7,378 bases of DNA. It comes from an uncultured Helicobacteraceae bacterium (lineage in GTDB: Bacteria; Campylobacterota; Campylobacteria; Campylobacterales; UBA6016). The notes under the pieces were generated by a model. That model was not told where the DNA came from, did not search any database, and saw only the letters and a program-made list of their open reading frames with translations. Within the stretch, counting starts at the first letter, position 1. The number at the start of each line of letters is the position of its first letter. The position numbers were made by a program, and so were the translations under genes. Positions 1 to 6,676 of the stretch are shown here, one piece after another. The stretch is taken from assembly GCA_937973585.1 (NCBI GenBank), contig CALJKN010000048.1:1-7378 (forward strand). Reading direction: 5' to 3'.

Positions 1-1
1 T

Positions 2-700
2 ATGCAAGGGGCAAACTACGACGACTACATCGCAAAAGGGTTTGTGATGCTTGAGAGGATAGGACAAGGAAGCCTCAGATTTTTTTCGAATATGGTTCTT
101 ATCCTTGTGTTTTACTTTTTTGCAAACCTATACGGCAAGCAGATACTCCTATTTTTCAAAAGAGTCCTGCCGTTAAAGGGCGACGATAGCCAGATGATAT
201 TTGATGAGATGGGGCAAACGATGAGTATCGTCCTCTATTCTACCCTCTTTAACGCAATAGTACAGGGATTTTTATTTTCACTTGTTGCGTGGTATCTGGG
301 GTATGATCCGTTTTTTATGGGGATAGCCTATAGTTTTGCCTCTTTGGTACCGATAATCGGCGGTGCCATCATGTGGGTTCCGATAGCCGCCTACGAGTTT
401 TCCATAGGAAACGTCAATAATGCAATCATTGTCGCAATCTATACGATTATTGTCATCTCCCTTGTTGCAGATACATTTTTAAAGCCCGTCATAATCGAAT
501 TAATAAGTACACATCTTGTAAAAACGACGACAAAAATCAACTCCCTTATCATATTTTTTGCGATTTTGGCAGGAATTTCAACATACGGATTTTGGGGGAT
601 TATTTTAGGACCGGCTGTTACGGCGCTTTTTATATCACTTTTAAAAATTTACGACATGCTCAAAAAAAGCCGTCTGGAATCGGTCGAAAGCCTTTCCTGA
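2..700 (+). CDS. AI-2E/PerM (UPF0118) family membrane protein, 5' end cut by the window
   Basis: This is the C-terminal 232 residues of a polytopic inner-membrane protein. Hydrophobic stretches lie at about residues 27-52, 76-100, 104-131, 140-160 and 179-214 of the visible part. Family hallmarks are a proline/glycine turn in a membrane segment (VPIIGG, 116-121), an Asp...Lys-Pro motif (ADTFLKPVII, 156-165) and a C-terminal glycine-rich membrane segment (YGFWGIILGPAVTALF, 195-210). Family members usually have about 340-370 residues, so roughly 110-130 N-terminal residues are probably missing. The ATG at position 2 is therefore most likely an internal methionine rather than the true start. The family includes E. 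coli TqsA, linked to autoinducer-2 export, and PerM and YdiK of unclear role, plus Na+/H+ antiporter-like members, so the substrate cannot be named. The gene is followed by the only real gap in the window, so it may belong to a separate transcription unit from lysA. The family call is fairly sure; the function is unknown. Confidence 0.85.
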   Translation: MQGANYDDYIAKGFVMLERIGQGSLRFFSNMVLILVFYFFANLYGKQILLFFKRVLPLKGDDSQMIFDEMGQTMSIVLYSTLFNAIVQGFLFSLVAWYLGYDPFFMGIAYSFASLVPIIGGAIMWVPIAAYEFSIGNVNNAIIVAIYTIIVISLVADTFLKPVIIELISTHLVKTTTKINSLIIFFAILAGISTYGFWGIILGPAVTALFISLLKIYDMLKKSRLESVESLS

Positions 701-750
701 TACGGGGCTTAAACCCATTTTTGTAATAATTTTGGCTAAATAATCTAACC

Positions 751-777
751 GCAAAAACGGACTCTGTCCGCATTTGC
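751..777. promoter_or_regulatory. Hairpin in the lysA leader region (701-807)
   Basis: The 107-nt gap between the membrane-protein gene and lysA contains a clear inverted repeat. CGGAC (758-762) and GTCCG (766-770) form a perfect 5-bp stem around a TCT loop. An outer GCAAA (751-755) pairs with TTTGC (773-777), separated from the inner stem by a 2x2 internal loop. On the plus strand no T-run follows, so it is not a typical terminator of the upstream gene. Read on the minus strand, the inner stem is followed directly by TTTTTGC, which resembles a weak intrinsic terminator, but no minus-strand gene is visible. It ends 30 nt before the lysA start and could be a leader structure, an operator or a transcript-end element. 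The rest of the gap is AT-rich (about 717-748), a plausible promoter region, but no -35/-10 pair stands out. Confidence 0.35.
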
Positions 778-807
778 GTACCACATCAGAGTAAAAAAGA
801 GGAATAT

Positions 808-2010
808 ATGAATTTTAAAGCCTTTGCGGCAGAGCACGGTACACCGCTTTACGTATACGATTTTGAACATTTTAGGGCTAGATACGAAGAGCTAAAAGAG
901 GCATTTGTAGCGAGAAAATCACTTATATGCTATGCCGTAAAAGCGAACTCAAACCTAAGCGTAATCAAGCTTTTTGCAGATCTAGGAGCCGGAGCAGACT
1001 GCGTATCTATAGGGGAGGTCAGGCGTGCACTTTTGGCCGGAGTACCGAAATATAAAATTATTTTTTCAGGGGTAGGGAAAAGAGATGACGAGATTGCAGA
1101 GGCATTGGAGGCCGATATACTCTTTATAAATCTTGAGAGTGAAGCCGAGATGAAAAGGGTGGAGCTGATCGCAAAAGAGCTTGGCAAAAAAGCCAGAATC
1201 AGCATCAGGGTAAATCCGGATATAGACCCGAAAACCCATCCGTATATCTCTACCGGACTAAACGAAAATAAATTTGGAGTAGACATAGAGAGCGCCAAAG
1301 GGATGTATGCATACGCCGCAAAAAGCGACAATCTGGAGCCTGTCGGGATACATTTTCACATCGGAAGCCAGTTAACAGAGCTTGAGCCTATATATGAGGC
1401 GGCAAAAAAAGTATCCGAACTCTTAAGGGCGCTACTAACTCTAAAAATAAATATAAAGTTTTTTGACGTAGGCGGTGGACTCGGCGTTAAATACTACGAC
1501 GAGACCACTATCACTCCATACGATTATGCTCAGGCAATCCTATCGACGCTCAGCGGAACCGATGTTACCGTAGTATGCGAGCCGGGCAGGTTCATGACGG
1601 CAAACGGCGGTTATTTTTTGACAAAAGTTCTATACGAAAAACAAAACAAAGAAAAAAGATTCGTAATCGTAGACGGAGCCATGAACGACCTCATCCGTCC
1701 AACCCTGTACGAAGCTTTCCACGGCGTTGAAGTAGTCGGCAAAAACGGCAACGAATCAAAGGCCGATATAGTGGGGCCTATATGCGAAAGCGGTGATTTT
1801 TTTGCAAAAGATGAGGATATACCGCCTACCGAACACGGCGATCTGCTGGTTATCAAATCGGCAGGCTCATACGGTTTCTCGATGAGCTCGAACTACAATA
1901 CAAGAGGGAGAGCGGCAGAGATAGCGGTAGATGAAGACGGGGTAAGGGTGATTAGAAAAAGAGAGAGTTTTGAAGATGTTATAGCTCTTGAAAAAGATTT
2001 CTTAAAGTAG
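808..2010 (+). CDS. lysA: Diaminopimelate decarboxylase
   Basis: LysA is a cytoplasmic PLP enzyme that decarboxylates meso-2,6-diaminopimelate to L-lysine, the last step of lysine synthesis. The protein has 400 residues, normal for the family, and the fold-type III layout is complete. The PLP lysine is K45 in CYAVKANSN. The HIGSQ motif is at 184-188, the glycine-rich phosphate-binding loop GGGLG at 222-226 and EPGR at 258-261. The active-site cysteine motif GPICESGD is at 323-330, with C326 contributed across the dimer, and the C-terminal tyrosine motif AGSYGFSMSSNYN is at 352-364. The CESGD motif favours LysA over the related carboxynorspermidine and ornithine/arginine decarboxylases. The ATG start has a good Shine-Dalgarno site, AGAGGA at 798-803. 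It is the first gene of a tightly packed plus-strand run; the next start lies 9 nt beyond its TAG stop and in the same frame. Confidence 0.97.
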   Translation: MNFKAFAAEHGTPLYVYDFEHFRARYEELKEAFVARKSLICYAVKANSNLSVIKLFADLGAGADCVSIGEVRRALLAGVPKYKIIFSGVGKRDDEIAEALEADILFINLESEAEMKRVELIAKELGKKARISIRVNPDIDPKTHPYISTGLNENKFGVDIESAKGMYAYAAKSDNLEPVGIHFHIGSQLTELEPIYEAAKKVSELLRALLTLKINIKFFDVGGGLGVKYYDETTITPYDYAQAILSTLSGTDVTVVCEPGRFMTANGGYFLTKVLYEKQNKEKRFVIVDGAMNDLIRPTLYEAFHGVEVVGKNGNESKADIVGPICESGDFFAKDEDIPPTEHGDLLVIKSAGSYGFSMSSNYNTRGRAAEIAVDEDGVRVIRKRESFEDVIALEKDFLK

Positions 2011-2012
2011 GA
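2009..2012 (+). promoter_or_regulatory. Shine-Dalgarno site fixing the TTG start of the HAD gene
   Basis: AGGA overlaps the lysA stop codon (TAG at 2008-2010) and sits 7 nt before the TTG at 2020, a normal spacing. The HAD nucleophile motif falls at residues 3-9 if TTG is used, and the next in-frame ATG lies far inside the gene, so this site supports TTG as the true start. Confidence 0.65.
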
Positions 2013-2019
2013 TTCGGCA

Positions 2020-2787
2020 TTGTATTTAATCGACGTTCAGGGAACCCTCATAGATGACGCAAAAAGGGAGCCGATAGACGGTGCAACAGAGTTTTTGAGC
2101 GGCATAAAAAAAAGCGGCGTCCCCTTTGCTCTGATAACCAACAATACCAAATACCCCAGTTTGGAGTTTAGCGGCAGACTAAAAGGTTTTGGCTTTGATT
2201 TTACCGATAAAAACTATTTGGATCCCTTGATGTGCCTAAAAGATTACGTCAAAGAGGGGACTATTTATGCAATCGGCTCCGAAAATTTTGTCAAAACTTT
2301 AAAAGATTCCGGCTATCCGTTTAGCGAAAACCCCGATTTTCTGGTAATATCGCTAAAAGATGATCTGGACTATGAAGATTTGGCTACGGCGGTAGAGAAG
2401 ATACATTCCGGAGCCAAATTAATCGGAATGCATGCAAATGCGGTCTACGCCAAAAACGGCAGAAAATATCCTGGTCTGGGGGCTATAGTAAAAATGCTAG
2501 AGTTTGCTACATCTACACATGCAACAATTATCGGGAAACCAAGCCGGACGTTTTATGAAAAAGCGATGAGTATGCTTGGCAGCAAAGATCCAAAAGAGAT
2601 AACGGTGATTAGCGATGATCCGATCGGGGATTTGATCGGTGCAAAAGAGATAGGTATGAAAACCGTTTTGGTTCTTAGCGGTAAATACGAAAAGGCTGAG
2701 CAGATAATCCCTTTTTTAAAACCGGAGGAGAGGCCGGATATGATTTTTAACAGCGTAGCAGAGATATCTATCGGAGAGAAATGGTGA
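2020..2787 (+). CDS. HAD-superfamily (subfamily IIA, NagD/LHPP-like) protein of unknown substrate
   Basis: The 255-residue protein has the four HAD motifs in order. Motif I is LIDVQGTL (3-10) with nucleophile D5. Motif II is ALITNNT (37-43) with T40, motif III is IIGKPSRTF (170-178) with K173, and motif IV is VISDDPIGD (196-204) with D199/D200/D204. The long insert between motifs II and III (about 65-170) is the position of a C2-type cap, and the ending MKTVLVLSGKY (213-223) resembles NagD and LHPP/HDHD2 proteins. Such enzymes normally cleave phosphate esters or phosphoramides in the cytoplasm. The oddity is motif I: the usual second aspartate (DxD), the general acid/base, is Q7 here, so ordinary phosphatase activity is uncertain. 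Translation starts at TTG; no upstream start exists because the lysA TAG lies in this same frame four codons before. The 3' end overlaps pheA by 7 nt. As I recall, C. jejuni Cj0315 occupies the same place between lysA and pheA. The family is sure, the reaction unknown. Confidence 0.88.
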   Translation: MYLIDVQGTLIDDAKREPIDGATEFLSGIKKSGVPFALITNNTKYPSLEFSGRLKGFGFDFTDKNYLDPLMCLKDYVKEGTIYAIGSENFVKTLKDSGYPFSENPDFLVISLKDDLDYEDLATAVEKIHSGAKLIGMHANAVYAKNGRKYPGLGAIVKMLEFATSTHATIIGKPSRTFYEKAMSMLGSKDPKEITVISDDPIGDLIGAKEIGMKTVLVLSGKYEKAEQIIPFLKPEERPDMIFNSVAEISIGEKW

Positions 2788-3854
2788 GTTTACAAGAGAT
2801 TAGAGTAAAGATAGATGCGATAGATACTGAGCTGCTAGCATTATTAAACGAGAGGATGGAGCTTGTAAAAGAGGTCGGCCGAATCAAACACGCTAGCGCA
2901 GACAAGAGTATCTATAGACCGGAGAGGGAGAGGGAGATACTAGAGAGGCTCTCAAAACTGAGCCGTGAAAACGGAGGCGCCCTGAACGCCGAAGCTATCG
3001 AGGCTATATTTTTAGAGATTTTTGCTGTCTCAAGAAACATAGAAAAACCGGAGACTGTAGCCTATCTGGGGCCGGAGGGGACTTTTACCCATCAGGCGGC
3101 AGAGAGTAGATTCGGGCAAATATCGGAATATCTGCCAATGTCTACGATTGCCTCCGTTTTTAGAGCCGTTGAGGGGAAAAAAGCAAAATACGGCGTTGTG
3201 CCGATCGAAAATAATATAGAGGGGGTCGTAGGAGAAACCGTAGATTTGTTAGCAAAAAGCCCCCTAAAAATCGTTGCGGAACTCTCAATCAAAATCAGCC
3301 ATTCCCTTGCCACAAGAAGCGCACACGTTTCGCACATAAAAAAGATATATTCCAAAGACGTAGCTTTCGGGCAGTGCGGCGAATTTTTACGTGAAAGCGG
3401 ACTGGCAAATGTCGAGCTAATTCCGGTCTCATCAACGGCAAAAGCCGCTATGTATGCGGCGGAAGACGAGAATGCCGCCGCTATATGTTCACACATTGCG
3501 GCAAAACTGTACAATCTTCCGGTGATGTTTGAGCATTTAGAAGATAACGGCTATAACGAAACCAGATTTATTATCATAAGCGATTTCGACAATGAACCTG
3601 GGAAACAAGATAAGACCTCGATTTTGGTAAACCTCGACAACAAACCTGGGAGTCTGGCAAAATTTTTGGCAAGTTTTGAAAAGGAGGGGGTCAACCTCTC
3701 AAAAATTGAATCTAGACCCGCAAAAGACGAGGGGTTTAGCTATGTATTTTTTATAGACTTTGATGGGCATATCAAAGACGAAAAAATACAAAAAGCGCTT
3801 GAATGTTATAAAAATCAGATAAAATGGCTTGGAAGCTATGTTAAGGGCGTGTAA
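2781..3854 (+). CDS. pheA: Bifunctional chorismate mutase / prephenate dehydratase (P-protein)
   Basis: This cytoplasmic enzyme converts chorismate to prephenate and then to phenylpyruvate, committing carbon to phenylalanine. It has 357 residues in three domains. An AroQ-type chorismate mutase occupies about 1-88, with R8, R25, K36 and the PERE motif (47-50, R49/E50) matching the known active-site pattern. A prephenate dehydratase domain spans about 92-268, beginning VAYLGPEGTFTHQAA and carrying the catalytic TRF motif at 261-263. A C-terminal ACT domain spans about 278-350, with the PGSLAKFL loop (289-296) and the ESRP motif (310-313). These last two elements bind phenylalanine in characterised P-proteins, so feedback inhibition by phenylalanine is expected. 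The ATG overlaps the end of the HAD gene, and GGAGAG at 2773-2778 is the ribosome-binding site. The immediately following GTG (2784) would be slightly better spaced, so the true start may be one codon later. hisC follows after 2 nt. Confidence 0.97.
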   Translation: MVSLQEIRVKIDAIDTELLALLNERMELVKEVGRIKHASADKSIYRPEREREILERLSKLSRENGGALNAEAIEAIFLEIFAVSRNIEKPETVAYLGPEGTFTHQAAESRFGQISEYLPMSTIASVFRAVEGKKAKYGVVPIENNIEGVVGETVDLLAKSPLKIVAELSIKISHSLATRSAHVSHIKKIYSKDVAFGQCGEFLRESGLANVELIPVSSTAKAAMYAAEDENAAAICSHIAAKLYNLPVMFEHLEDNGYNETRFIIISDFDNEPGKQDKTSILVNLDNKPGSLAKFLASFEKEGVNLSKIESRPAKDEGFSYVFFIDFDGHIKDEKIQKALECYKNQIKWLGSYVKGV

Positions 3855-3856
3855 AA

Positions 3857-4954
3857 ATGAAATTTAACGAAAATCTTGAGAACCTAAAAGTATACGAAGC
3901 CGGTAAGCCTATAGAGCTTGTGGTCAGAGAGTTTGGAATCGCCCCTGAGAGGGTGGTTAAGTTAGCTAGCAATGAAAATCCAAACGGAACATCTCCAAAA
4001 GTCGTAGAGGCGGTTAGAGATTTCGCCGAAAAAATGTATCTATATCCTGATGATAGCTATTATGAGTTAAAAGATGCCCTATCGGAAAAATTTGACGTGG
4101 AGCCGAAAAATATCATACTCGGTGCCGGTAGCGATCAGGTTATAGAGTTTGCCACAAAGGCGGTTTTATCTGATGGCGATTCCGTTTTAATGAACAAAGT
4201 AACATTTGCAATGTATGAGATATACTCAAAAATGTGCGGTGCAAAAATTCACAGAACAGAAGGATTGTTGCACGATGTAAGTCAATTTAAAACAAGTTAT
4301 GATAAATTTAAGCCGAAAGTTGTATTTATATGTGTTCCGAACAATCCTTTAGGTGAGTGTCTGACAAAAAATGAGGTGTATGAGATACTCTCATACATCG
4401 ATTCCGATACGTTGGCGGTAGTAGATTGCGCCTATATGGAGTATGCATCCTACAAAAATGCGGATTGCCTCATTGAGCCGAAAGAGCTTATAACAAAATA
4501 TCCAAACGCCCTTTATCTAGGGACTTTCTCAAAAGCTTACGGGCTTGGCGGAATGAGGGTAGGATACGGTATAGGAGACGAGAATTTGACCAGGGCGCTA
4601 TACAAAGTCAGACCCCCTTTTAATATCGCAAATCTATCGGCAAAAGCAGCATTGGCGGCACTACATGATCAGGACTTTGTTAAAAATAGTATCGAACAAA
4701 ACTTTGAAGAGATGAAAAGATACGAACAAGAGGCCGAAAAGTATGGTATCAAAGTAATAGATAGCTATACTAATTTTATAACTTATTTTTTTGACTTCGG
4801 CAAATCGTCGAAAGAGGTTGCCGATACGCTCCTAAAACGGGGGGTTATAGTCAGAGACCTAACAAGCTACGAGTTAAACGGCATCCGAATTACCATTGGA
4901 AATAAAACTCAAAACGATATCTTTTTCGAAGAGTTTAGAAAGGTTTATCCCTAA
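3857..4954 (+). CDS. hisC: Histidinol-phosphate / aromatic aminotransferase (HisC family)
   Basis: This is a fold-type I PLP aminotransferase of 365 residues, a typical HisC length. Landmarks are SNENP (38-42), the cofactor-binding GAGSDQVI (89-96), PNNPLG (161-166), D190 and Y193 in VVDCAYMEY, the PLP lysine K226 in TFSKAYGLGG, R234 just after it, and the substrate-carboxylate arginine R344 in GIRITIG. HisC exchanges amino groups between histidinol phosphate/imidazole-acetol phosphate and glutamate/2-oxoglutarate in histidine synthesis. No other his gene is visible here. Its position directly after pheA, whose product is phenylpyruvate, suggests it may also or mainly transaminate aromatic keto acids to phenylalanine and tyrosine; that is inference from context plus the known promiscuity of the family. 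The ATG is 2 nt after the pheA stop, with AAGGG at 3843-3847 as a likely ribosome-binding site; fliF follows after 3 nt. Confidence 0.93.
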   Translation: MKFNENLENLKVYEAGKPIELVVREFGIAPERVVKLASNENPNGTSPKVVEAVRDFAEKMYLYPDDSYYELKDALSEKFDVEPKNIILGAGSDQVIEFATKAVLSDGDSVLMNKVTFAMYEIYSKMCGAKIHRTEGLLHDVSQFKTSYDKFKPKVVFICVPNNPLGECLTKNEVYEILSYIDSDTLAVVDCAYMEYASYKNADCLIEPKELITKYPNALYLGTFSKAYGLGGMRVGYGIGDENLTRALYKVRPPFNIANLSAKAALAALHDQDFVKNSIEQNFEEMKRYEQEAEKYGIKVIDSYTNFITYFFDFGKSSKEVADTLLKRGVIVRDLTSYELNGIRITIGNKTQNDIFFEEFRKVYP

Positions 4955-4957
4955 GAC

Positions 4958-6676
4958 ATGGATATACAAGCCCTAATATCTCAGTTAAACGAACTGATAA
5001 AAAAGTTAAACCAGAAGCAGAAAATCGTCATTATAGCTACCGTTGTGGCAGTCATTGCCCTAATAGCTTTTTTGATTCTTTTTAATACAGGCGCTCCAAA
5101 AAAAGGGGATGACGGCTATAGAGTTATGTTTGAGGGGATTGCCCCGAAAGATGCCGGACTCATAGTTGCGGAGCTAGAAAAACAAAAAGTTCCCTATAAA
5201 ATACCTAGAGACGGTGTCATAGAGGTTCCGGAAGAGAAAGTCAACAAACTCCGTCTCGACGTTGCCGCTATGGGTCTTCCGAAAGACTCAAGAGTAGGTT
5301 TTGAGCTATTCGACAAACAAGAGTTTGGGGCAACAGACTTTGACCAACAGGTAAAATACAATAGGGCTATAGAGGGCGAACTCTCAAAAACAATAGAGAG
5401 CATCAGTGCCGTTTCAAAATCGACCGTACACATTGCAAAACCAAAAGAATCGGTATTTGCCGACAAAGATACTCAGCCGACCGCTTCAGTAGTTTTAACC
5501 ATGAGACAAAATATGGTTCTAACCCCAAAACAAATACTTGGGATCAAAAACCTAGTTGCTGCGGCAGTACCGAAACTAACTCCGGAAAACGTCAAAATAG
5601 TCAATGAAAACGGTGATTTGCTAGGTAGCGACGACGAAGAAACTGCTACAAACGAAGCAGTTAAACACCAAATGAAATACAAAAAAGAGTTTGAAAAACT
5701 CTATGAAGACAAAATCGTCAATATGCTCTCTCCGGTAGCAGGCGGCAACGACAGGGTGGTGGCAAAAGTATCCGTCGAGTTTGATTTCTCAAAAAAAGAG
5801 ACGACATCCGAGAGCTTTGATCCGAATAACGTTGTCAGAAGCGAACAAAACAGCGAAGAAAAAAAAGAGGGGTACAAACAGCCGGAAGTCGGTGGAGTTC
5901 CCGGCGCAGTTAGCAATATAGGACCTGTTCAGGGGATTGAGAACAACAACGCCATAGAAAAATATAGCAAATCTGCCGGAACAACAAACTATGAAGTCTC
6001 AAAAACAGTCTCGAACGTCAAAGGCGAATACGCATCAATCAAAAGGGTTACTGCAGCAGTAGTCGTAGACGGCAAATATGTGTCGGACGAAAAAAACGGA
6101 AATATGAAATATACTCCGCTTGGGACTCCGGAGATAGACAAGATTTCAGGTCTTGTCAAACAAGCAATCGGATATGACCAAAAAAGGGGAGACGAGGTTA
6201 GCGTATCTAACTTCCAATTTACAAACGTAAAAGTCGGCGGAGATACCGGAATCAAAGCCATTATGAACGAATACGGGTATATTCTGGGGCCTGCCGGAGA
6301 GGCTATGAAATACGTCATAGCCGCCGTCTTGCTATTTGCTCTATACAACAGAGTTATTGCACCGTTTGCACAGAGGATGATGGAGATTCCGGTAGAGGAT
6401 GAGGCCAAAAAACCAAAAGAGTTTACCTTTGACGAAGAGGAGTTGGAGGATACTCACGGCAAGCTTCAGGAGATGAGGAAAAAAGTCGAACAGCAACTGG
6501 GTATTACCGGCCCTCTAAACGAAGATTCGCTCAAATACGACGTTATGCTGGAAAAAATAAAAACCTCTACCGAAGAGCATATTGAGGAGATTGCAAGCCT
6601 ATTTGAAACGCTTGTTGCGGACGAGGCGGCAGCCCAATCACCGCTCGGCTCTTATAGAAAGGATAGTGGACTATGA
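4958..6676 (+). CDS. fliF: Flagellar MS-ring protein FliF
   Basis: FliF forms the MS-ring, the inner-membrane platform on which the flagellar export gate, rotor and rod assemble. The protein has 572 residues, the usual size. A short N-terminal cytoplasmic helix precedes transmembrane segment 1 at about 22-43. The periplasmic part has a YscJ/FliF-type ring-building domain at about 50-220, including GFELFDKQEFGATDFDQQVKYNRAIEGEL-type sequence at 114-142, and a third ring domain at about 235-425. The latter is interrupted by a charged, Gly/Pro/Asn-rich insert (about 283-345) corresponding to the beta-collar. Transmembrane segment 2 is at about 449-468. The acidic cytoplasmic tail ends in a helical segment (about 525-557), the expected binding site for the FliG N-terminal domain. 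The gene starts 3 nt after hisC. The only purine-rich site (AAAGG, 4939-4943) is 14 nt from the ATG, so translation probably depends on coupling to hisC. The stop overlaps the fliG start as ATGA. Confidence 0.97.
   Translation: MDIQALISQLNELIKKLNQKQKIVIIATVVAVIALIAFLILFNTGAPKKGDDGYRVMFEGIAPKDAGLIVAELEKQKVPYKIPRDGVIEVPEEKVNKLRLDVAAMGLPKDSRVGFELFDKQEFGATDFDQQVKYNRAIEGELSKTIESISAVSKSTVHIAKPKESVFADKDTQPTASVVLTMRQNMVLTPKQILGIKNLVAAAVPKLTPENVKIVNENGDLLGSDDEETATNEAVKHQMKYKKEFEKLYEDKIVNMLSPVAGGNDRVVAKVSVEFDFSKKETTSESFDPNNVVRSEQNSEEKKEGYKQPEVGGVPGAVSNIGPVQGIENNNAIEKYSKSAGTTNYEVSKTVSNVKGEYASIKRVTAAVVVDGKYVSDEKNGNMKYTPLGTPEIDKISGLVKQAIGYDQKRGDEVSVSNFQFTNVKVGGDTGIKAIMNEYGYILGPAGEAMKYVIAAVLLFALYNRVIAPFAQRMMEIPVEDEAKKPKEFTFDEEELEDTHGKLQEMRKKVEQQLGITGPLNEDSLKYDVMLEKIKTSTEEHIEEIASLFETLVADEAAAQSPLGSYRKDSGL

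Noticed and set aside
688..722. Possible terminator after the membrane-protein gene (AAGCC/GGCTT or GGG/CCC pairing followed by five T's)
   Set aside because: The pairings are only 3-5 bp with bulges, overlap the stop codon, and the two versions exclude each other; too weak to call.
721..750. Sigma-70 promoter for lysA (TAATCT or TAAATAAT-like boxes)
   Set aside because: The region is AT-rich and many near-matches occur, but none has a convincing -35 box at proper spacing.
734..750. Sigma-54 promoter starting at TTGGC upstream of lysA
   Set aside because: The downstream GC of the GG-N10-GC pattern is absent.
701..807. Lysine riboswitch upstream of lysA
   Set aside because: The gap is about 107 nt, too short for the roughly 170-nt aptamer, and its multi-helix junction pattern is not visible.
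930..1331. Minus-strand open frame of 133 codons inside lysA
   Set aside because: It is antisense to a clear LysA, has no recognisable domain and looks like a shadow of plus-strand codon use. The same holds for the other minus-strand frames at 1611-1856, 3092-3514, 5194-5466, 5473-5682, 5701-5916, 5989-6408 and 6567-6848.
2922..2952. GAGAGG-rich repeat in pheA
   Set aside because: It encodes the conserved PEREREILERL helix of the chorismate mutase domain; the repetition comes from Glu/Arg codons.
4903..4920. Sigma-28 type promoter (TAAA and CGATAT) just before fliF
   Set aside because: The spacing is 8 nt instead of about 15, and CGATAT-like strings occur elsewhere inside genes in this window.
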